Below, one piece after another: positions 1 to 8,527 of a stretch of DNA of 36,907 bases. The notes beneath the pieces are model-generated. The model saw only the letters and a list, made by a program, of their open reading frames with translations. It was not told the DNA's origin and searched no databases. Position 1 is the first letter of the stretch. Every line of letters begins with the position of its first letter. A program made the position numbers and the translations under genes. The DNA is from an uncultured Anaerolineaceae bacterium. Its GTDB lineage: Bacteria; Chloroflexota; Anaerolineae; Promineifilales; Promineifilaceae. The stretch lies in the NCBI GenBank assembly GCA_937967805.1, contig CALBTC010000451.1, forward strand, positions 1-36,907, given 5' to 3'.

Positions 1-2
1 GC

Positions 3-293
3 ACCACCCGCTGGCGCAACCAAACCGGCCCCGCGCCGCGGAACAGCTACGTGCATCTGCGGGATGCATCCGGTGAAATTGCTGCCCAATGGGATGGCCT
101 GGATATCCCCTGGGAAGGGTGGCGCGCCGGGGACGTTTTGTGGCAGCGGCACACCATTGCGCTGCCGCATGAGCTGGCTGCCGGGCAGCACGAACTCCGC
201 TCCGGGCTGTACGATCCGGCCAGCGGCAGCCGCTGGCGTGCCGCCGACGGCAGGGATTTTGCGCCCATCACCATTGTGGAGATTGCGCCGTGA
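3..293 (+). CDS. C-terminal fragment of a GT-C-type membrane glycosyltransferase (5' end outside window)
   Basis: This open frame runs in from the left edge and stops at TGA 291-293, leaving about 96 residues. What remains is soluble and matches the terminal domain of the next three proteins: a YVHLRDASG strand, an AQWDG turn, a W-x-x-GD segment, and a G-x-H/Y...SGLYDPASG-x-R ending. No membrane segment or catalytic motif is inside the window, so the glycosyltransferase assignment rests only on the shared domain and on the neighbours. The next gene starts on a GTG overlapping the stop (GTGA), which suggests translational coupling. The ATG at 51 is probably internal, because the domain clearly continues upstream of it. 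Confidence 0.75.
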   Translation, partial: TTRWRNQTGPAPRNSYVHLRDASGEIAAQWDGLDIPWEGWRAGDVLWQRHTIALPHELAAGQHELRSGLYDPASGSRWRAADGRDFAPITIVEIAP

Positions 294-2431
294 GCCACAG
301 GCGCATATCATTGCTGCTGGTTCTGCTGCTGGTTCTGCTGCTGGCTGCCTTTTTGCGGCTGTGGCAGCTAAACACCTTTCCCCCTGGCCTGTACCATGAC
401 GAGGCGTACAACGGCCTGGATGCCCTCTCGCTGGTGCAGGGCAAATCGTTCCCCCAATTTTATGAAGGGTGGGAGCTGTACGCCCAGGACGCGCATGGCG
501 ACAATCCGCCCGAACCGACACGCTGGCCCGTTTTTTTTGAAGGCAATTACGGCCGTGAACCGCTGCACATCTACTTAATGGCTCCCTTCATTTGGCTGTT
601 TGGCCCGACGCCATTTGCCGTTCGCCTGGTGCCAGCCCTCTCTGGTGTTCTGGCGGTGTTGCTCACTTACTTCGCGACCAAAGAGCTGTTGAATGGGTCA
701 CTTTTTGACGCACCCCAGGCTACGAGGCAGCCCGGCGGCACGGTCTGGAGACCGGCCGCAGCGCCAAAAGTGTTGTCAAAAACCAGTGAATCTTCAGACT
801 TCAACCTCCAATCTTACACGCCACTGCTGGCGGCGTTTTTCCTGGCGGTTTTGGTTCCCGCCATCCATTTCAGCCGTTTTGGCCTGCGGGCGATGGTGTT
901 TGTGCCCATCGAGATGCTTACCGTCCTCTTTTTCTGGCGCGGCTACAACCTGAGCCGGCGTACTACGTCACCCCGTCACCTTGTCACCCTGTCATTTTTA
1001 GCCGCCGGCTTCTTCCTCGGATTAGGCATCTACACCTATGCCGCCGCCCGGCTTTTTCCCTTGTTGTTTGTCCTGTTTGTCCTGTTTTGGGCCTGGCGCG
1101 ACTGGCACAGCTTGCGCCAAAATTTGCGGAATATTGGTGGCATGGCGGCCGTTTCATTCGTCACTGCCCTACCGCTGCTGCTCTTCTTTTGGCGCTATCC
1201 CTACTTTTTTGTGTTTCGCATCGCTTTTGTGGCCAACAAGGGGGTGGGGACAGTGGAAGATCAGCCGCTGCTGACCTGGCTGCTAAATGTGGGGCGGGTC
1301 GTGCGCGGCCTTTACTGGCAGGGGGAAACCCATCTGCGCCATAACTTACCGGGACGGCCGTATCTCGATCCCATCCAGGCGGTGCTGTTTACCCTGGGAC
1401 TGATCCAGGTCGCGCGCCAGAAGCTCAATCCGCGCACCGTCTTTTTGCTGCTCTGGCTGCTGGTGATGCTGCTGCCCACGATCATGAGCGGCGATGCGCC
1501 CCATTTTGGCCGGATGACCGGCGCGGCCGGCGTGGTGGCGATTTTGGCGGCGATGGGATTGGCATGGCTCGGGGAATGGTTAATGGTAAATGGTAAATGG
1601 TTAATGGTTAAGGGGAAACGCTCGCCGTTTACCGCGTACCGCTTACTGATTACCGTTTACTGCTTACTGCTATTTGGCAGTCTATTTTTCACGGTGCGTG
1701 ACTACTTCGGCCGTTATGCCAACCACCCCCAGCTTGCCGCTGATTTTTACCTGCCGGATTGGGAGTTGGGGCAGTTTGCCGCGTCGCAGCCGGAGGGCAC
1801 GGCCGTTTACCTCACCCCCACCCAGGAAGAAATGGCCACTATCTTTTTTGCTCTGGCCGATCCGGACAGATTTCGCAGCTTCAGCGGCAGCGGAACACTG
1901 CTGCCGCTTGGTTTTCCCGCAGAGCCGGTGGTTTATTTGATACGGCCGTCGGTCCCAGAAACCCTCAATCGTCTTCAGGCCACATTTCCCGCTGGCGTGG
2001 TGGGTGAACCGTTGGCGGGCGCTGTGCCTTTTCACCTTCCGGCTGCGGCCGAACGTTTAGATGATTTTCAGATGCACGATGCTGACTGGGCCGGGCAAGT
2101 TAGCCTGGCAGGACATCGCACAGCCGTCGAAAACAATCAGCTCCGCGTAACGTTGGCCTGGCAGCCGCTGGCTAGAATGACGCTTGACTATACTGCCTTT
2201 GTCCATCTGCTGGATGGCGAAGGGAACCTGGTGGCCCAACAGGACCGTCCGCCAGATGGCTACCCGACCAGCGTGTGGCAGCCCGGCGAGATCGTTACCG
2301 ATACGTACACGATTGCGCTGCCGGCAGACCTGCCGCCGGGGCAGTATACGGTTCAGACCGGTTTTTATCATTTGCCGACGCTTACAAATTTGGGCGATGC
2401 GACCGTGCTTACCACCCTTAAACTGCCCTAG
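290..2431 (+). CDS. Glycosyltransferase family 39 (PMT/ArnT-like) membrane protein
   Basis: A 713-residue polytopic protein. An N-terminal membrane helix (about residues 6-24) is followed by a periplasmic/extracellular loop with PPGLYHDEAYNGLDAL (D37-E38), the acidic motif expected in the first loop of GT-C enzymes that use polyprenyl-phosphate sugars. Many hydrophobic helices follow, and a soluble C-terminal domain of about 120 residues (YTAFVHLLDGEGNLVAQQD...) resembles the ends of four other proteins here. GTG start, overlapping the upstream stop by 4 bases. The gene carries three in-frame stretches that look like intergenic repeats (702-782, 963-999, 1576-1670); all fall in hydrophilic loops and encode low-complexity text such as LMVNGKWLMVKGK. 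Acceptor and donor are unknown. The 3' end converges on the next gene with only 6 bases between. Confidence 0.85.
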   Translation: MSHRRISLLLVLLLVLLLAAFLRLWQLNTFPPGLYHDEAYNGLDALSLVQGKSFPQFYEGWELYAQDAHGDNPPEPTRWPVFFEGNYGREPLHIYLMAPFIWLFGPTPFAVRLVPALSGVLAVLLTYFATKELLNGSLFDAPQATRQPGGTVWRPAAAPKVLSKTSESSDFNLQSYTPLLAAFFLAVLVPAIHFSRFGLRAMVFVPIEMLTVLFFWRGYNLSRRTTSPRHLVTLSFLAAGFFLGLGIYTYAAARLFPLLFVLFVLFWAWRDWHSLRQNLRNIGGMAAVSFVTALPLLLFFWRYPYFFVFRIAFVANKGVGTVEDQPLLTWLLNVGRVVRGLYWQGETHLRHNLPGRPYLDPIQAVLFTLGLIQVARQKLNPRTVFLLLWLLVMLLPTIMSGDAPHFGRMTGAAGVVAILAAMGLAWLGEWLMVNGKWLMVKGKRSPFTAYRLLITVYCLLLFGSLFFTVRDYFGRYANHPQLAADFYLPDWELGQFAASQPEGTAVYLTPTQEEMATIFFALADPDRFRSFSGSGTLLPLGFPAEPVVYLIRPSVPETLNRLQATFPAGVVGEPLAGAVPFHLPAAAERLDDFQMHDADWAGQVSLAGHRTAVENNQLRVTLAWQPLARMTLDYTAFVHLLDGEGNLVAQQDRPPDGYPTSVWQPGEIVTDTYTIALPADLPPGQYTVQTGFYHLPTLTNLGDATVLTTLKLP
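702..782 (+). repeat. In-frame palindromic segment inside the GT39 gene
   Basis: Outer arms TTTTTGAC (702-709) and GTCAAAAA (775-782) are perfect inverted repeats of 8 bases. Between them lies a second inverted pair, CGGTCT/AGACCG (741-754). The segment encodes a Pro/Ala/Arg-rich loop between membrane helices. It resembles the intergenic palindromes of the window but shares no clear sequence with a particular one. Confidence 0.5.
963..999 (+). repeat. GTCACCTTGTCAC-type repeat inside the GT39 gene
   Basis: Positions 977-998 match 14101-14122 at 21 of 22 bases. The latter lies in the intergenic palindrome just before the radical SAM gene. Here the repeat is read in frame as part of TTSPRHLVTLSF, between two membrane segments. 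Confidence 0.7.
1576..1670 (+). repeat. TGGTAAA/TTTACCG repeat pair inside the GT39 gene
   Basis: About five tandem units of the type TGGTTAA/TGGTAAA (1576-1612) are followed by an imperfect complementary run of TTTACCG/CTTACTG units (1627-1669). The text resembles the intergenic element at 24060-24115, with shared words such as CACCGTTTAC/TACCGTTTAC. It is read in frame as LMVNGKWLMVKGK followed by a hydrophobic helix. Confidence 0.6.
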
Positions 2432-2437
2432 AGAAAA

Positions 2438-4291
2438 TTATTGGGCAGGCAGGGAAACGGCCGTTAAAATCACGGCCTCTCCCAGCCGCACGCCCGTGCC
2501 CTGATCATACAAACCCGCTTGCAGCGTGTAGCTGCCTTCAGGCAATGTTGAAATGTCCAGCGTGTGTTCATCGGCGATGACGGTGCGGGGCTGCCAGCAG
2601 GTGGTGGGTAGCGTTCCGGCTTGCGGCATCACGTCTTGCTGGGCGACGATGCTGCCGTTGGCGTCTACAAGGTGGAGAAAGACGGTGTAGGGAACGTCCG
2701 GGCGAACGGCCGTTTGCCAATACAGCGTCAGGTTCAAATGGTCGGCAACCTCAAGATCAAACGCGGCCAACGTAATGCCCTCGCCCAAAGATGTTTGGCT
2801 GGTAGTGGCACTCTCGGGAATGTGGGCAGATTCGTAGCTGACCGGCACGATGGGCCACTCGACTTCGGTCGTTTGCCAGCGGCCACCCATTGCGGCTGTG
2901 GCCAAAACGGTGCCGGCGATTACGGCCGTTCCCAGCCACCGATTTGCCTGAGCAGGGATAGAGCGCGCTGCCAGCAATGCCGGGAATGGCGCCAGCATCA
3001 GCCAGATGCGACCCACTTCGCCCCGAATTGTGCCGCTTAAGTTGAACAGCAGCAGCGTGCCCCAAAATGCCGCCAGCAGGGCCTTCACGGCCTGGCTTTG
3101 GCCGGATTGATCGCCGCGCCGGGGCAGCGCCAGTAAAAATGCTGCCAGTCCGGCAAAGATGGCAAAGTCATACAGGTTGCCGATGAGCCAGACGGTGTAG
3201 CTGCGGGCCAGATCGTGCCGGGCTGGGGCGGCGGCGGCATAAATTTGCCACATTGTGACGCCAAACGCAGCCCAATACAGACCCCAAAGCAAAAAAGTGC
3301 CTACAAAAATGGCTGCGCCATGCCGGATGATCCCCAGCCAGTTTCGTGTAGGCAAATGGACACCCGCTACGTACAGTCCAATGACCAGCGCGATTACGCC
3401 GTTGACCAGGCTCATGAAGGTGGCGATGCCAATGCACAGCCCGCCAAGAAAGCTGAGGAACGGCCGCTCTTGCCGCAACCCCGTATCCACCAGAAAAAGG
3501 GCCAGCAGGGCCAGCAGCGGGTAGACAGAATCCATGTGCGGCGCAAAAATGAGCTTTCCGGGAAGGATGGCAATCAGCCCGGCGGCCAACCACGCCTGCC
3601 GTTGGCCCCAAAAGCGGTTAGCCAGCCCAAAGGCAGGAAACACGGCCAAAGCTGAGACGACAGGCGTGAGAATGCCCATCATCACAGTAGCCGCCAGCGC
3701 GGCATCGCTTCGCGTAGCCAGCCAGAGATTGTTACAAATCACGCCCCGTGCCCAGTGACCGATAGCGGCTGAAAAGCCGGGCAGCCAGCCCATAATTTGT
3801 TCCCAGCCCCAGTAAAGCAGCACAATGCCCGGCGGCTTGCTGCGCGGATGGGGATCGGCGCGGAAGTTGGGCATTCGCTCCGGGTATTGGCGCAAAAATG
3901 TGGGCAGGTGTTCGATTTCCTGTGCTGCGCTAAAATAGCCGCTTGCCTGGTCCGAGGCCAGCCGTTCATACAGAATGGCAGCCGGGTTGGGATGAAAACG
4001 ACTGAGCAGCGCTGCCTGCAGGCCAAGCGTGATGAGGCAGAGGGCGGTCAGAGATAAAATGATTGCAGACGGCCGTTTGGCCAAATTGAGCCATCGACTC
4101 AGCCCCCACCAAACCAGCAAAAAGAGCGTGGCGGCCAGCAGTGAAGGCCACCAGGGTAAGTCGCTTTGGTTAAGCGACCAGCGCCAGCCCTGCGGCCCGC
4201 GCACCAGGGACGGAATGTCGAAAAGAACAAGGGCAGCAAACACGGCCGTAACCAGCACTACCAACCACGGCCAACGATAACTAAATTTCAT
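2438..4291 (-). CDS. Polytopic membrane protein, GT-C-like, with shared C-terminal domain
   Basis: 617 residues with about ten hydrophobic segments and a soluble C-terminus (YTVFLHLVDANGSIVAQQD...SYTLQAGLYDQGTGVRLGE) of the same type as its neighbours. The first extracytoplasmic loop lacks the Asp-Glu pair seen in the flanking GT39 proteins. Instead it has DPHPRSKPPG (around residue 150), resembling the basic HxPPG-type motif of other GT-C-like membrane proteins. Its function is therefore probably sugar transfer from a lipid donor, but the family is not certain. Start ATG 4291-4289 overlaps the start of the divergent plus-strand gene by two bases. No strong ribosome binding site is visible for this start. 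Confidence 0.75.
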   Translation of the reverse strand: MKFSYRWPWLVVLVTAVFAALVLFDIPSLVRGPQGWRWSLNQSDLPWWPSLLAATLFLLVWWGLSRWLNLAKRPSAIILSLTALCLITLGLQAALLSRFHPNPAAILYERLASDQASGYFSAAQEIEHLPTFLRQYPERMPNFRADPHPRSKPPGIVLLYWGWEQIMGWLPGFSAAIGHWARGVICNNLWLATRSDAALAATVMMGILTPVVSALAVFPAFGLANRFWGQRQAWLAAGLIAILPGKLIFAPHMDSVYPLLALLALFLVDTGLRQERPFLSFLGGLCIGIATFMSLVNGVIALVIGLYVAGVHLPTRNWLGIIRHGAAIFVGTFLLWGLYWAAFGVTMWQIYAAAAPARHDLARSYTVWLIGNLYDFAIFAGLAAFLLALPRRGDQSGQSQAVKALLAAFWGTLLLFNLSGTIRGEVGRIWLMLAPFPALLAARSIPAQANRWLGTAVIAGTVLATAAMGGRWQTTEVEWPIVPVSYESAHIPESATTSQTSLGEGITLAAFDLEVADHLNLTLYWQTAVRPDVPYTVFLHLVDANGSIVAQQDVMPQAGTLPTTCWQPRTVIADEHTLDISTLPEGSYTLQAGLYDQGTGVRLGEAVILTAVSLPAQ

Positions 4292-6533
4292 GGAGCGATT
4301 CTACCGAGGAACAAAAAGCGGTACAACGAAGTCGCCGCAGCGCTGGCTGGCGGCATTGCTGCTGTGGCTGGCCTTTGCCCTGATGGTGAGCAGCGCGCTG
4401 CAAAAAAGCGCCACCGTGGATGAGCAGAGCCACCTGTTTCGCGGCGTGGCCTACCTGCGTGAAGGGGCAACTCACTTTCTGCTGGGGCATCCGCTGGGGG
4501 TGAGCGCGCTGTCTGCCCTACCGCTGCTGACCGAGCCTGTGTTGAACCTGCCGCTGGACACACCGGCCTGGGAAGCGGGCAACTGGTCGGTGGCCGGGGA
4601 TATGTTTCTGTGGCGGTTGAGTGAGAATCCGCAGCGCCTGCTCTTTTTGGGGCGGCTGCCTGTAATGTGGCTTGGTCTGCTGCTGCTGGCGCTGCTGTAT
4701 CGTTGGGGGCGGGAAATGGCAGGTGCCTGGACCGGGCTGTTTGCCCTGGCGCTGCTGGGATTTGACCCCAATTTTTTGGCCCACGGCCGTATCATTTCCG
4801 GCGATGTGCCTGTGACCCTCTTTTTTGTGCTGACGCTGTACGGCTTTTGGCGCTGGTCGGCGCGTGATGGTGGCCGGCCGGCTCTATTGCTGGCAGGATT
4901 GGGCCTGGGATTGGCCAGCGTTGCTAAATTCAATGCCGCCCTTCTGCTGCCAAGCTTGGGGCTGCCGGCCTTGTTTTTGGCCTGGCGGCGGCGCAGTTGG
5001 CGGCCATTGTTCACCGTTCTGGCCATTGGCGCCGTGGGCGGTGTGGTGATTTGGGTCGTGTACCGGTTTGCTTTACGGCCGTTGCCCGGCGGCGCTTTCT
5101 GGGAAGATCTGTTTTGGTCATGGGATTATTTTGGCAAGCCGCATGGCGCTTATCTGGCCGGCAACTTCTCGACGACGGGATGGTGGTATTATTTCCCCTT
5201 TGTGTTTGCCGTGAAAACGCCCCTGCCAACGCTGCTGCTGCTGGCCGTGTCGTTTTTGCTTCTGCTGCATCGTTTATGGATGAAAAAAAGCAGAGCAGCA
5301 GATGTCCTGTTTTTGCTGCTGCCGGTAGCTGTCTACCTGGGTGCCAGCCTGACCTCTTCGTTGAACATTGGCTACCGGCACCTGTTGCCTTTGCTTCCTT
5401 TTTTGTGGCTGTTTACGGCCGTTTCCCTCAAAGCTGTTCCCACTGCCTGGCATAAACCGACACGTTTAATAGCCGGTGCAGCGGTTGTGTGGCTGGCCCT
5501 GCAAGCCGTTTTCATCTGGCCAGACTACATACCTTTTTTCAATTTGCTGGCAGGTGGACCAGAACAATCCTGGCGGCTCCTTTCAGACAGCAACATTGAT
5601 TGGGGGCAAGATTTACCGGCATTGGTGGCGTGGCAGCAGGAAGACGGCCGTCCCCTAAAGCTCAGCTATTTTGGCACGGCCCATCCCTCAGCCTATGGTC
5701 TGAAATTTGAAACGTTGCCGATGTGGCCACCGGCCCCAGAACAGGCGCTGCCGGGCCGCCAACTTTATGATCCGCTGAATCCGGCCCCAGGCGTTTATGC
5801 CCTCAGCGTCACGAGCCTGCACGGCGTGGTGCTGGGTGAGCAGCGGGATGCGTTTGCCTGGTTCCGCGAGCAGGAACCTTTTGCCCGCGTGGGTGGCAGC
5901 ATCTTTTTGTATGAAGTACCAGCCAATGGCCCGCCGGTAGACCTAGTTCTTTTGGGTGTGGAGCCGGCACAGTTGGCGCCGGCCGTGCGCCGCCAGCTAG
6001 CCGGAAATGATTGGCAGGTGCGCTGGCTAGCCAGCGGCGCGGCCATGCTGTGGCCGGCCGGTGGGGGATGGTTGGTTGTAGGTGGTGATCAGGAGATAGA
6101 TGATGGGATACGGCCGTTGCCAAATGCAGCTCTTGTCGTTGAAGCCAACGGGCAGCGTTTGTATCGTTTGTCCCAACCGCCGATCGGCGAAACAGAAGCG
6201 TATCCCTTTGCCGATCAACTTGTCTTGCTGGATACTGAATTTTTGAAAATATCGACTGCTGAGGTATCGCTTACCACTACATGGCGCGCGATGAGCCAAA
6301 CCAATCGTCCGCTTAAGCTGTTTGTCCATGCGTTGGATGAGCAGGGGGAACTACTGGGGCAGTGGGACGGCCTGTCGGTAGAATCAACGGCCTGGCAGCC
6401 GGGGGATTTATTTGTGCAGCACCATCAATTTGCTGTGCCCTCTGGAGAAGCCCCGGCACAGCTTCTGATTGGGCTTTATGATGGCCAGACATTGGATCGC
6501 ATCGGAGAGCCATTGAGTTTACCGGTACCGTAG
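4290..6533 (+). CDS. Glycosyltransferase family 39 membrane protein
   Basis: 747 residues. A basic N-terminus and first helix (about 17-36) precede SATVDEQSHLFRGVAYL, where D44-E45 form the GT-C acidic pair. Further conserved-looking loop text includes FDPNFLAHGRIISGDVP (the second loop of PMT-type enzymes). About nine more helices follow, then an extended soluble region from about residue 440 (DWGQDLPAL..., SYFG..., YAL) and a terminal domain with FVHALDEQGELLGQWDG and GLYDGQTLDRIGE. It is most likely an extracytoplasmic sugar transferase using a polyprenyl-linked donor. The annotated ATG shares two bases with the start of the minus-strand gene; no clear Shine-Dalgarno sequence is seen, so the true start may lie slightly downstream. 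Confidence 0.85.
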   Translation: MERFYRGTKSGTTKSPQRWLAALLLWLAFALMVSSALQKSATVDEQSHLFRGVAYLREGATHFLLGHPLGVSALSALPLLTEPVLNLPLDTPAWEAGNWSVAGDMFLWRLSENPQRLLFLGRLPVMWLGLLLLALLYRWGREMAGAWTGLFALALLGFDPNFLAHGRIISGDVPVTLFFVLTLYGFWRWSARDGGRPALLLAGLGLGLASVAKFNAALLLPSLGLPALFLAWRRRSWRPLFTVLAIGAVGGVVIWVVYRFALRPLPGGAFWEDLFWSWDYFGKPHGAYLAGNFSTTGWWYYFPFVFAVKTPLPTLLLLAVSFLLLLHRLWMKKSRAADVLFLLLPVAVYLGASLTSSLNIGYRHLLPLLPFLWLFTAVSLKAVPTAWHKPTRLIAGAAVVWLALQAVFIWPDYIPFFNLLAGGPEQSWRLLSDSNIDWGQDLPALVAWQQEDGRPLKLSYFGTAHPSAYGLKFETLPMWPPAPEQALPGRQLYDPLNPAPGVYALSVTSLHGVVLGEQRDAFAWFREQEPFARVGGSIFLYEVPANGPPVDLVLLGVEPAQLAPAVRRQLAGNDWQVRWLASGAAMLWPAGGGWLVVGGDQEIDDGIRPLPNAALVVEANGQRLYRLSQPPIGETEAYPFADQLVLLDTEFLKISTAEVSLTTTWRAMSQTNRPLKLFVHALDEQGELLGQWDGLSVESTAWQPGDLFVQHHQFAVPSGEAPAQLLIGLYDGQTLDRIGEPLSLPVP

Positions 6534-6659
6534 TCGGTGCACTTATTTTGGCCAAACGTAGGCAAAGCGGACTGGTTTTGCCTCATGAATTCAGTAAAAT
6601 TCGCTGGTTTTCAAGTTTAGTACACTCGTGAATATTCAATTTTGTTAGAAGGATAGGAC

Positions 6660-8414
6660 TTGACGTATATGGTTATTAACAAAAACAAATCGCGAAATAA
6701 AATTGGGGCATTAAAACCGTTATTATTTCTGGTGCTATTTTTTACCTTGTTGAGCATGGCAGTAAAGAGCCAGGCCGCTGTGACCGGTTTTGAGCGGGTC
6801 AGCGTAGGCACAGGCGGCGTGCAAGGGAACCATGACTCCTATTACCTCGCCGTGTCGGAAGATGCCTCTGTGGTTGCTTTTGAATCCTTTGTTACAAATT
6901 GGGCTCCCGACCAATCCGATTTAAATTTTGTGGACATTTTTACGCGCGACCGGGCAACAAACACAACGCGGAAAATTTCGGTGGGTCCCAATGGTGAAGT
7001 TTCTGATCAGCGCAGCTTTGATCCGTTTGTTTCGGCCGACGGCCGTTACGTTTCCTTTATCTCCTACGCCACCAACCTGGTACCCGGCGACACCAACCGG
7101 CATGATTGGGTCGATGATGGCCTGGATGTTTTTTTGTATGATTGGGTGACCAATTCCTTGGAAAGGGTTTCATTGACCTGGGACGGCAAACAAATTGATG
7201 GCAACAGCGTGGGGTTTATTACGGCGGACGCGAAGTACGTGGTTTTTACCTCGGACGGCATTAATGTAGAGAGTACACCCTCTAACGGGGGGCGGGACAA
7301 TGCCATTTATGTACGTGATTTGCAGACGGGCGCTATTGAGCGCATCACCAAAGGAGCTGGCGGCGCCTACCCCGACGGCACGGTTGTGGGCGCGATTCCC
7401 AGCTATGACGGCCGTTTTATCACCTATCTCTCTGACGCCACAAACCTGGTTACCGACAGCAATGGTTACCGGGACGTGATGCTGTACGACAGGCAGACGC
7501 AGCAGACCACGCTGATCAGCAAACCGGTTGGCGGCGGAGAGTCAAACGGCGACAGTGGCAAGGCAACTATTTCTTCAGACGGCCGTTACATCGCCTTCCA
7601 CTCTGAAGCATCCAACTTAGTGGCCAACGATACCAACCAGAAAACCGATGTTTTTCTGTACGATCGTCTGATGGGTACGTTGGAATTGGTGAGCGTCTCA
7701 TCAACGGGCGTGCAGGGCAATGCAGACAGCAAGGAGCCGGCCATTTGTGGCAGCGGCCGTTTTGTTTCTTTCACTTCGGAAGCCACCAACCTGGTAACGC
7801 TGCCCCACAACGGCTACCGGCAAATTTTTGTGCACGATCGGGTCACTAAGCGTACCTTTTTGGGCACAGGAACCGATACATTCATGGGCAATGGCCGGGC
7901 CCACAGATCGACCCTTTCCGCCAATTGTAGTACGATTGGGCTTTCTACAGAAGCCGCGAACATCATCGTGGGTGATACCAATAACGCTCGCGATTTGTTT
8001 GTCGGCGATCTTGTTATTCCGGCAGACCTGACAACGTCAAAGATAACGGCATCGGGTGGGTTTGATGCCGGTGGTGTGGTAACGTACACCTTTACGTTAA
8101 CGAATATTGGTACGGAAACGGCCGTTGTCACCTTCAACAGCCCCATTCCCGCCAACACAACGTACGTTTCCGGCAGCGTAACCGGGGCAACCGCCACCTA
8201 CAACGGTAGCGAAAACGCCGTGCAGTGGAGTGGCAACGTGCCTGGGGAAGGCGAAGTGGTGATCAGCTATGCCGTTACAGTAAACGCCGCTTTGGTTGAT
8301 TTCACTATTATCACCAACCAAACCGATGTTTCATATGCCGGCGGAGTGGAGACGTTAGCACATTTGTTTGCCGTTAATGGACTTAAAACGTACCTGCCCA
8401 TTGTGTTCCGTTAA
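6660..8414 (+). CDS. Secreted beta-propeller (TolB/WD40-like) protein with C-terminal DUF11 domain
   Basis: 584 residues. The N-terminal signal sequence is a basic stretch, then LLFLVLFFTLLSMAV, with a likely cleavage after SQAA. Residues about 45-440 hold six or more repeats with the signature [S/A]DGRYVxFxSxATNLVxxDTNxxxDVFLYD, typical of PD40/TolB propeller blades. A DUF11-type beta domain follows (TYTFTLTNIGTETAVVTF...). The chain ends LKTYLPIVFR, a short hydrophobic-plus-arginine tail that may be a sorting or surface-retention signal. The TTG start at 6660 is preceded by GAAGGA at a good spacing; the ATG at 6669 is the alternative. Binding partner unknown; likely a surface or matrix protein. 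Confidence 0.85.
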   Translation: MTYMVINKNKSRNKIGALKPLLFLVLFFTLLSMAVKSQAAVTGFERVSVGTGGVQGNHDSYYLAVSEDASVVAFESFVTNWAPDQSDLNFVDIFTRDRATNTTRKISVGPNGEVSDQRSFDPFVSADGRYVSFISYATNLVPGDTNRHDWVDDGLDVFLYDWVTNSLERVSLTWDGKQIDGNSVGFITADAKYVVFTSDGINVESTPSNGGRDNAIYVRDLQTGAIERITKGAGGAYPDGTVVGAIPSYDGRFITYLSDATNLVTDSNGYRDVMLYDRQTQQTTLISKPVGGGESNGDSGKATISSDGRYIAFHSEASNLVANDTNQKTDVFLYDRLMGTLELVSVSSTGVQGNADSKEPAICGSGRFVSFTSEATNLVTLPHNGYRQIFVHDRVTKRTFLGTGTDTFMGNGRAHRSTLSANCSTIGLSTEAANIIVGDTNNARDLFVGDLVIPADLTTSKITASGGFDAGGVVTYTFTLTNIGTETAVVTFNSPIPANTTYVSGSVTGATATYNGSENAVQWSGNVPGEGEVVISYAVTVNAALVDFTIITNQTDVSYAGGVETLAHLFAVNGLKTYLPIVFR

Positions 8415-8433
8415 AACAATTTTTGTAACATAC

Positions 8434-8494
8434 AGACCCTAAGTAAGCGGCCAACAACTACTTACCTGATTGGAAGGCCGCTTACTTAGGGTCT
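8434..8494. repeat. Intergenic inverted repeat, 19-bp perfect arms
   Basis: Arms AGACCCTAAGTAAGCGGCC (8434-8452) and its exact complement (8476-8494) enclose a 23-base loop. The element sits 20 bases after the propeller gene stop and 33 bases before the next start. There is no T-run, so a classical intrinsic terminator is not evident, though the hairpin would be very stable. Confidence 0.85.
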
Positions 8495-8527
8495 TGCCGC
8501 TGTAGCCAAACAGTAGGACAGCATTTT

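Noticed and set aside
8434..8494. Classical intrinsic terminator
   Set aside because: The stem is strong but the loop is long and no T-run follows on either strand; kept only as an inverted repeat.
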